Source: Proteobacteria bacterium UBA6920 (lineage in GTDB: Bacteria > Pseudomonadota > Gammaproteobacteria > SG8-11). From it: DNA of 29,390 bases. The stretch lies in NCBI GenBank assembly GCA_002448875.1, contig DKAS01000204.1, forward strand, positions 11,618-41,007, given 5' to 3'. The notes under the pieces are model-generated. The model was not told the DNA's origin, did not search any database, and saw only the letters and a list, made by a program, of their open reading frames with translations. A program made the position numbers and the translations under genes. Below, one piece after another: positions 23,631-29,390 of the stretch (its first letter is position 1; every line of letters begins with the position of its first letter).

Positions 23631-25964
23631 CTAGAACATATACCTAATACCAAATTGCGTACTGCCAAAGCCCAGATCGGCATTCGCGGTACCGGTCATC
23701 GTATGTTTTTCCGTGGTCAGCTCGAGCATCGCACGTGGAGAAATCTCATACTGATAACCCGCGCCAAGGTTGTAACCCGATTGCGTCGAACCTGGGTCGA
23801 AGCTGTATTTTCCCGATCCGCCGGTCAGAAAGAAAGTACCGCCGAAGATACCGAAATAGAATCGAGCGTTTAGCGAATACTGGGTGACATCCAGATCCGA
23901 GCCGGCACCATGATCCTTGAAGTGATGCGAACCGACGATCAGGTCAGCGGATATATAATTTTTAATCAAGTATTCCAAAGTCAATCCCAGGCTTAAACCA
24001 CCTTTGTAATCTCCGCTCAGATCGTTTTGCGGAGTCGCCACACCACCCTTGACGATAACCGCATAGGCGTGCTCCCGGGCTTCGATAACGGTATGTATGG
24101 TTTCAGCGCCATTATTGGGTACCGCCACCTTGTAGAAATTGGCGGAAATACGCTGGACGCTGGCGCCGCTGAGCTCGTCCTGCCAGCCGAACAGATCTCC
24201 GTTGTGACTGACATAGTAGCCATGAACGGTTTGCGGCTGCAGAATCTTTATGCCGCTGCCCCCCGTGGGCAGGGTCGCGCCGGTATCATGATAGGCGTGA
24301 ACGATGTAGGTCGGCCCCGCCAGGTTGGGATCAGCGGCTGTACCTTCGGCCGTTGGCGCGTGCGTCGCATCACGGGCGGTAAACTGCATTTCGCCATCCT
24401 TGGTGCGGGAAAAGATTTCCGGCGGATTCGGCATCCGGGGATAAGCCGCCATATTCCTCTTATCGACGTATAGGAAAACATCACGCTGGGGCGAATTCGG
24501 CATCGCGGCCAACCCCTTCACACTGACTTCCGCCTGCCGGGTGAATGTCGAAGCGTTGACGAAATTCATATTGCGATAGACACTGCTGTTTTCGAATTTA
24601 TAGTTCCCCTCCAGCGTCACCAGCACGCATTGGTGCTGGGAACGGGTCGGGTCTACATTGTTGCAACTGGCATTGCCGGGTATGTTTCCCGGCGGACCGC
24701 TGCCGTTCCGGCCGATGAATGAACACACATAATTGAAATTAGGGTTAGTGGGATCCACCTCACTCGCTGGAATCCAGGGTGGCGCGGTTTGCAGGGTGAT
24801 ATCGTTGCCGTTGACCCCGGTAACAGTGGCCGGGGGCACCGATGGATTCTCCTGCCAGGACCCGCCGGTCACCACACCGATCTGTGAGCCCCAGTTGGCG
24901 AAGCGGAAGGTTGCCTTCAGCGGATTCGTCGGATCATACGCGGTGCTGGAATTATTGTGTGGTACGGCGAAGAAGACATTGGGATCGTTCCAATGAATCT
25001 GTGACGGATCGGCACTGCCCAGGTTGTTCCCAACATTGGTGTAGGTCAATGCTATGCCGTTCTGGCAAGTGGGGTCCGTACTGGGATTCTTGGCCGCGAA
25101 CTCGGCCCAGCCGGTGGCATTGGGAATGACCCAGCTGGTCGGACTCCCCTGCACCGGGGCGGCAAGATAATCTACGGTCTGATTGGTCTGCGTTTTCGGC
25201 CAGGTGTAAGGAATTACCCCAAGTTGATTGTTCGGATCGCTGGGATCGGATGGATCACCCAGGTAAGCGGTCGTTTGCAGATAATACCAACCGTAAAACG
25301 AATCCAGGTTGGCAATGGGAAGACCGTTGTTGATACTGGCATCGATGGGAATGCGCATTTGCACCGCCCACTTCCTGTTGGTGGAACTGCCATCCACCCA
25401 CACCCGGGTATCGGTGGTCATCCATGCCGGCGCGGTCTGCGTGATCGCGCTGCTGCCCGTCCCCTGCAGGTACGTCAGGTCGTACGCCGCACTGCCCTGG
25501 GGATCGAAGTTGCCAGGATCCAGCTTCAGACTCAACACGATGACGTGACTGGTCGATGCCGCTGTATTGTTTGAATTAAAGCCCACGTAGAGACGAGTGG
25601 GATATCTCAACCTGGGATCGGTCATGCTTGGGTCATCGAAAACGATATCCGGCGTTACCTTGACATACCATGACAACAGCAGATACGGCCTGCCGTCATT
25701 GTATTGCAGCGCGCGGAACTCCACCTGATTGCCACCGTTGTCGCCGGTGCCATGACTGGCCGCGCCGCGCCAGCGGGGATCCCCCAGGGTTTTACCGAAT
25801 TGCGTGTAGTACGCATCGGAGGTATCCCACCACTTGGGAGGCCCCGACATGCCGGGAACACCGGACACGGCCGGGACGCAGGTTTTCGGATCGGCATGAA
25901 CGCCGGGGGTAATCAAAAAGGTAAGTATCGCAGTCGCCAGAACTGCTGCTGTTGCCGTATTCAT
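23631..25964 (-). CDS. Exported passenger with small C-terminal outer-membrane beta-barrel
   Basis: This 777-residue protein has a signal peptide (cleavage after VHA, about residue 24). Roughly 620 residues of beta-rich exported sequence follow; the first half contains RKWAVQMRIPI, a pattern like that of CBM9/DOMON-type sugar- or heme-binding sandwiches (tentative). The last 131 residues (about 647-777) look like a small OmpA/Opa-type barrel, with alternating strands such as LSLGLTLEYL, SLNARFYFGIF and YNLGAGYQYEI and a terminal QFGIRYMF whose final Phe fits a BAM beta-signal. AAAGGAGG lies 5 nt before ATG 25964; an in-frame start at 26060 would add 32 residues. It stands alone, with no co-directional neighbour close by. 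Function is not recognised. Confidence 0.75.
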   Translation of the reverse strand: MNTATAAVLATAILTFLITPGVHADPKTCVPAVSGVPGMSGPPKWWDTSDAYYTQFGKTLGDPRWRGAASHGTGDNGGNQVEFRALQYNDGRPYLLLSWYVKVTPDIVFDDPSMTDPRLRYPTRLYVGFNSNNTAASTSHVIVLSLKLDPGNFDPQGSAAYDLTYLQGTGSSAITQTAPAWMTTDTRVWVDGSSTNRKWAVQMRIPIDASINNGLPIANLDSFYGWYYLQTTAYLGDPSDPSDPNNQLGVIPYTWPKTQTNQTVDYLAAPVQGSPTSWVIPNATGWAEFAAKNPSTDPTCQNGIALTYTNVGNNLGSADPSQIHWNDPNVFFAVPHNNSSTAYDPTNPLKATFRFANWGSQIGVVTGGSWQENPSVPPATVTGVNGNDITLQTAPPWIPASEVDPTNPNFNYVCSFIGRNGSGPPGNIPGNASCNNVDPTRSQHQCVLVTLEGNYKFENSSVYRNMNFVNASTFTRQAEVSVKGLAAMPNSPQRDVFLYVDKRNMAAYPRMPNPPEIFSRTKDGEMQFTARDATHAPTAEGTAADPNLAGPTYIVHAYHDTGATLPTGGSGIKILQPQTVHGYYVSHNGDLFGWQDELSGASVQRISANFYKVAVPNNGAETIHTVIEAREHAYAVIVKGGVATPQNDLSGDYKGGLSLGLTLEYLIKNYISADLIVGSHHFKDHGAGSDLDVTQYSLNARFYFGIFGGTFFLTGGSGKYSFDPGSTQSGYNLGAGYQYEISPRAMLELTTEKHTMTGTANADLGFGSTQFGIRYMF

Positions 25965-26312
25965 GCCAGCCTCCTTTGCAGAAATCAGTGCGTTTTCCAA
26001 CACTACCGGGCGAAGATACGAAACCCGGTTTGCGGTGAGTGGACATTGCCACCCCGTCACCGCCGCTACCGTCGCGACACAACTGCAACATCGCGGGTGA
26101 AATCATCGTAGTGACCAGAGCGCCAGTGGCGTACTTACCCCTGCCAAGCCATCTATGAACACTCGCCGAGTACAGGGAGTACTGTTTCACATACAGACTT
26201 ACACCCGTCTTACCAAACAGCCATTCATTGAACAATTGTCGATGCATCACTCATCCGTTCTTTTTTTGAGTTCTTTCGCATTCAATTCACTTGCCGGCTT
26301 CTCCATCCCGGA
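25965..26312. other. Intergenic region upstream of the passenger-barrel gene
   Basis: About 350 bp without a convincing gene. It should hold the promoter of the minus-strand passenger-barrel gene. Short open frames on both strands (for example 26155-26406) lack ribosome sites and family features. Nothing else stands out. Confidence 0.5.
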
Positions 26313-26711
26313 TTGGATGCAATGCGCACCCGTATGCTCATTTCCCAGACCAATCCAGATTTCGAATACACCTGGTCGTCCAATCTGCGGGAATGCTATA
26401 TGCTGAAGAACCGCAAAATCGACAATCTCAAGGAAAAACTCGTGACCGGCTTTGACGATTTTCTGAATGTACTGTCACGTCACACGACGGCATTTGCCAA
26501 GCCCGTGGTTTACTTCCCTGAAGACACGCATAGCTTCCGTATCGATAAACCACTCGTAAGATCTGCAGATGGCAGGTAGTTCGTAGCGAACTTCACCCGC
26601 ATCGAAACCTTCGGCTTTCCCAATACCCAATGGGTGCGGGTCACCATCGACCCGGACGATCCCAACGTGTTTCGCTTTCGCCGGGAAAGCGTCGGGACCA
26701 ATCGCGTATAA
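26313..26711 (+). pseudogene. Probable gene remnant interrupted by an in-frame TAG
   Basis: One reading frame runs from about 26313 to TAA 26709-26711, broken only by TAG 26577-26579. Before the stop it encodes NPDFEYTW, MLKNRKIDNLKEKLVTGFDD and VVYFPEDTHSFRI; after it, FTRIETFGFPNTQWVRVTI and DPDDPNVFRF. Both halves look protein-like, and the second continues in the same frame for 43 codons. The start is unclear: TTG 26313, ATG 26322 or ATG 26334, none with a good ribosome site. No family was recognised. A nonsense mutation in a small gene is the simplest reading; read-through, a chance open frame or a sequencing error are alternatives. Confidence 0.4.
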
Positions 26712-26798
26712 CAGGAAACGAAGCAGGCCGGCAACGGACAGCACCCTGCTCAATCAGCCTCCCGTTTTCTCATCCGCTTCGCGATTTTCCCCAACTCC

Positions 26799-26827
26799 TT
26801 GATTTATCGTCAGACGCTGACTATATT
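26799..26827 (+). promoter_or_regulatory. Sigma70-like promoter for the nor operon
   Basis: TTGATT (26799-26804) and TATATT (26822-26827) are separated by exactly 17 bp and point to the 3-TM gene, norC and norB. Transcription should begin near 26834. I saw no FNR/Dnr-type box with two good half sites and no sigma54 element. A near-palindrome GTGATGTCGTCAC lies in the leader at 26868-26880 and might bind a regulator. Confidence 0.5.
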
Positions 26828-26907
26828 TAATGGCAAATCGCCTGATCAAGTCGTTCGGCTGATTGTTGTGATGTCGTCACTTACCGAGTGCGGGGCAAGC
26901 GATTATC

Positions 26908-27258
26908 ATGATTCAGCCGGTTGATTTTCAGGATTTCTTCATCGCTTTTTTCTCTTCCGCCCTCGTTATCTGCGCCGGCGCGCTCTATGCCCTGTTTTTC
27001 GCCTTCGCCCGCCTGCTTCGGCGCCGCACCCTGGACTATGCCGCCTATGGCAGCTATGGCGTGCTGGCCGTCAATATTTTCATTCTCGCCCGGGTACTGC
27101 ATCTCGACGGTTTCTGGCAGCTCGTCGTCTGGACCATGCTGGCCGGTTATCTGTTCGCACCACGGGCAATCTGGCAGCTGTGCCGGGCCACCCATAGCGA
27201 CGTCGACGCCGCCGCAGAATCCCCGGCAATCGCGGACAAGCAACGACTTACTACTTAA
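26908..27258 (+). CDS. Small 3-TM membrane protein upstream of norCB
   Basis: This 116-residue protein has three predicted membrane helices (about 10-34, 46-64 and 69-87) and a polar C-terminal tail. No family was recognised. It lies 16 bp before norC and is preceded by a promoter, so it is likely the first gene of the nor operon and may help reductase assembly or heme insertion. This is inference from position only; NorE and NorF are other small nor-linked membrane proteins, but I see no motif that links them. The ribosome site before ATG 26908 is weak. Confidence 0.65.
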   Translation: MIQPVDFQDFFIAFFSSALVICAGALYALFFAFARLLRRRTLDYAAYGSYGVLAVNIFILARVLHLDGFWQLVVWTMLAGYLFAPRAIWQLCRATHSDVDAAAESPAIADKQRLTT

Positions 27259-27274
27259 TTAACAAGGATATACC

Positions 27275-27871
27275 ATGGCAAGCACAAGCTGGTGGAGCAG
27301 CGAAAATTTCTGGCGGAAAACGGCCATCGGCGTCACCACCCTGATGCTGGTCGTGCTGATCGTTCTCACCTTTCATTCCGTGTCGGTAATAACCGCCGGC
27401 AGCCAGCGGGTGCCGGCCTACAGCGCCATCAACCAGCGCGTCGACTACCGCTTCGACACCAAACGCAATGTCATGGTCCCGGTGCTGGGTGAGGAAGCAC
27501 CGCTGTTCGGCAAGGTGCTGACCGCGGAGGAAGCCGAGGCGCTGGTAACCAAGGGCAAGCTGACCATACAGGCGAAAAACTGCATCAACTGCCATACCCT
27601 GCTGGGCAACGGCTCGTACTACGCGCCCGATCTGACCAAGGCTTGGCTGGATCCCGCCTGGGGCAGCGCCGCGGTGCGCGAGCAACTGATGGTCAATTTC
27701 CTGCTCGATCCCACCACCAATGCCCGCGGCTTCGGCTCCAACCGGCGCATGCCCAAGCTGGGCATCACCGAAGAGGAGGCCCGCGCCATCGTCGCCTTCC
27801 TCAAATGGATGTCCACCATCGACACCAACGGCTTTCCCAATAACTACAAATCCATCCAGCAGGAGGGCTGA
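27275..27871 (+). CDS. norC: Nitric oxide reductase subunit C (cytochrome c)
   Basis: This 198-residue protein is the membrane-anchored cytochrome c subunit that passes electrons to NorB. One N-terminal helix (about 17-38) holds it to the inner membrane with the heme domain in the periplasm. The heme c motif CINCH is at 103-107 (His107 ligand) and Met159 in RRMPKLGI is the probable other ligand. CHTLLGNGSYYAPDLTKAW and FLKWMSTIDTNGFPNN match NorC closely. The protein is about 50 residues longer than the Pseudomonas form; much of the extra length lies between helix and heme domain (about 40-90). AAGGAT precedes ATG 27275. norB starts 3 nt after the stop. Confidence 0.93.
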   Translation: MASTSWWSSENFWRKTAIGVTTLMLVVLIVLTFHSVSVITAGSQRVPAYSAINQRVDYRFDTKRNVMVPVLGEEAPLFGKVLTAEEAEALVTKGKLTIQAKNCINCHTLLGNGSYYAPDLTKAWLDPAWGSAAVREQLMVNFLLDPTTNARGFGSNRRMPKLGITEEEARAIVAFLKWMSTIDTNGFPNNYKSIQQEG

Positions 27872-27874
27872 TTC

Positions 27875-29320
27875 ATGAGCGCCAGCGTTCTCGACAGCAA
27901 GCATCTCAACGGCGGCCAGCGGCTGGCGGTGAAGTATTTCAGCGTCGCCGTCGTCCTGTTTCTCGCCCAGGTGCTGTTCGGCCTGCTGGCCGGTCTGCAA
28001 TACGTCAAACCGGACATCTTTTACAATGTGCTCGATTTCAACGTCAACCGCATGGTGCATATCAACGCCATGGTGGTGTGGCTGCTCTATGGTTTCATCG
28101 GTTCGGTCTATTGGCTGGTGGAGGACGAGGCCGGCCGCGAGGTGGTCGGTCTGAAACTGGGCACCCTGGGTTTCTACGTCCTTACCGCCGCCGTGGCGGT
28201 AGTGGTCATCGTCTACCTGGTGGTGCAGGTCGGTCCCGGGGAAATGAAAACCCTGTGGCTGATCAATGAAGGCCGCGAATACATCGAAGCGCCGCGCTGG
28301 GCCGACATCGGCATCGTCGTGGTAGTGCTGGTGTTTTTCTATAACATCGCTGCCACCTTTTTCAAGGGACGCTGGAGCGGCATTTCCGGCGTGCTGGTGC
28401 TGGACCTGGTGGCCCTGGCCGCCATCTATTTATGCGGCATGTTCTACACCACCAATGTCTCCGTGGATCAGTACTGGTGGTGGTGGGTCATCCACCTGTG
28501 GGTGGAAGCCACCTGGGAGGTGCTGGTGGCCTGCATCATGGCCTGGGCCTTGATCAAGGTCCTGGGCGCGCGGCGCCGCATCGTCACCACCTGGCTTTAC
28601 ATCGAAGTGGCGCTGATGTTCGGCTCCGGCATTCTCGGCCTGGGGCATCATTACTTCTGGATCGGCACGCCGGAATACTGGCTGTCCATTGGCGGCTTCT
28701 TCTCCGCCCTGGAACCCATCCCGCTGGTGGCCATGGTGGTGCATGCGGTGTATGACTCCGGCGTACACCGCTTCAAAAACGCCAACCATCCCGCCCTGGC
28801 CTGGCTGATCGCCCACGCCTTCGGCAATTTCTTCGGCGCCGGCGTCTGGGGGTTCATGCACACCCTGCCACAGATCAACCTCTACACCCACGGCACGCAA
28901 TGGTCGGCTTCCCACGGCCACCTGGCATTCTTCGGCGCCTACGCCACCATCAATATCGCGTTCTTCTATATTGCGCTGCAGAAGTGGCGCGGTGATGTGT
29001 GGATGGCATCGGGCCTGAGCGGCAACGGTTGGCGCTGGAAATGGTCCCTGGGTCTGCTGCACCTGGGCGTCATCGGTATGACAGTGGCACTGCTGATCGC
29101 CGGCTATGAGCAGTCGTTCATCGAGCGGGCGCTGGGCGGTTCCACCTGGCAGGCCTACTTCACTGCCCAGACCCATCCCTGGTTCGTCCAGTCCATGAAC
29201 TGGCGCCTGGCCTTCGGCGTGATCACCCTGCTGGGCCTGCTGCTGCTGATCTACGACCTGCTCACCATCGGCGCCCGGGAAACACGGCGCGCGGAATTTA
29301 CCGCCGAACCGGCAATGTAA
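27875..29320 (+). CDS. norB: Nitric oxide reductase subunit B (cNOR type)
   Basis: This 481-residue, 12-helix heme-copper protein reduces two NO to N2O in the inner membrane. The ligands can be read directly: His62 and His349 for heme b, His347 for heme b3, and His207, His258 and His259 for the non-heme iron, with Glu211 beside it in HLWVEATWE. Glu215 and Glu280 are also present. These positions coincide with the Pseudomonas aeruginosa numbering as I recall it. There is no fused quinol-oxidase extension, so it is the cytochrome c-dependent cNOR type, in keeping with norC next door. GGAGGGC lies about 6 nt before ATG 27875. No norD or norQ is visible before the right edge, 70 bp downstream. 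Confidence 0.96.
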   Translation: MSASVLDSKHLNGGQRLAVKYFSVAVVLFLAQVLFGLLAGLQYVKPDIFYNVLDFNVNRMVHINAMVVWLLYGFIGSVYWLVEDEAGREVVGLKLGTLGFYVLTAAVAVVVIVYLVVQVGPGEMKTLWLINEGREYIEAPRWADIGIVVVVLVFFYNIAATFFKGRWSGISGVLVLDLVALAAIYLCGMFYTTNVSVDQYWWWWVIHLWVEATWEVLVACIMAWALIKVLGARRRIVTTWLYIEVALMFGSGILGLGHHYFWIGTPEYWLSIGGFFSALEPIPLVAMVVHAVYDSGVHRFKNANHPALAWLIAHAFGNFFGAGVWGFMHTLPQINLYTHGTQWSASHGHLAFFGAYATINIAFFYIALQKWRGDVWMASGLSGNGWRWKWSLGLLHLGVIGMTVALLIAGYEQSFIERALGGSTWQAYFTAQTHPWFVQSMNWRLAFGVITLLGLLLLIYDLLTIGARETRRAEFTAEPAM

Positions 29321-29322
29321 AA

Positions 29323-29341
29323 GGAAACGGTCCGTTTTTCC
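29323..29341 (+). terminator. Weak terminator-like hairpin after norB
   Basis: AAACG (29325-29329) and CGTTT (29333-29337) pair around GTC, and the T-run extends to 29339. The stem is short, so it may only attenuate, leaving read-through into genes beyond the right edge. The last 50 bp hold no gene I can support. Confidence 0.3.
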
Positions 29342-29390
29342 AGGGCCGCCACGAGTACATTCTTGCGGGCTCGACCAGCGCCATCCCTGG

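Noticed and set aside
26475..26753. 92-codon minus-strand frame opposite the gene remnant
   Set aside because: The plus-strand reading looks more protein-like on both sides of the TAG, and the minus frame has no supporting site.
26799..26812. FNR/Dnr box overlapping the nor -35 element
   Set aside because: The first half TTGAT is perfect, but the second half CGTCA matches the consensus ATCAA at only one position.

Overview
The window looks like a chromosomal segment of a GC-rich gammaproteobacterium. The grounds are a cNOR-type norCB pair, a short DUF6316-type protein, a DUF2167 protein, an SPL-family radical SAM protein in a setting with no sporulation genes, and purine-rich Shine-Dalgarno sites before most starts. 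No tRNA, rRNA, CRISPR array, transposase or integrase was seen. The genus cannot be named from sequence reading alone.

Left part (1-2242, minus strand): a compact operon of a PNP/MTAN-type nucleosidase, an SPL-like radical SAM protein (ATGA overlap) and an SDR oxidoreductase that runs off the left edge. A gene-free stretch follows (2243-2569). It contains a strong nested hairpin and, at its end, a plus-strand terminator-like hairpin.

Second block (2570-9817, minus strand): seven co-directional genes with short gaps. In transcription order they are a DUF2167 membrane protein, an M50 intramembrane metalloprotease, a transmembrane Ser/Thr kinase with an extracytoplasmic CsgG-like domain, a periplasmic CsgG/FlgT-like protein, an FN3 lipoprotein, an Ig-like membrane-anchored protein and a secreted protein with a C-terminal S74 chaperone domain. 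This reads as an envelope sensing and surface assembly operon; I know of no named system with this layout.

Third block (10509-21398, plus strand, divergent from the second across about 690 bp of AT-rich, hairpin-rich DNA): four exported proteins built from DUF11-like modules. The last is a 2227-residue protein with DUF11, an intact OmpA-like peptidoglycan-binding domain, a second eroded OmpA-like domain and a C-terminal beta-barrel of about 800 residues. Three near-perfect hairpins lie in tandem at the junction of the third and fourth genes, inside the predicted reading frame. This is the best candidate for an undescribed surface system here.

Right part: a long Cys/Met-metabolism-type PLP enzyme (21481-23301), a convergent DUF6316-like protein, and a 777-residue protein with a large N-terminal exported part and a small C-terminal beta-barrel (minus strand). 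Next come a probable gene remnant interrupted by an in-frame TAG (26313-26711) and a nitric oxide reductase operon with a good sigma70-like promoter: a 3-TM protein, norC and norB.

Functions were assigned by recognising motifs by eye. No database search was run, so statements about family membership outside the classic motifs are inference.
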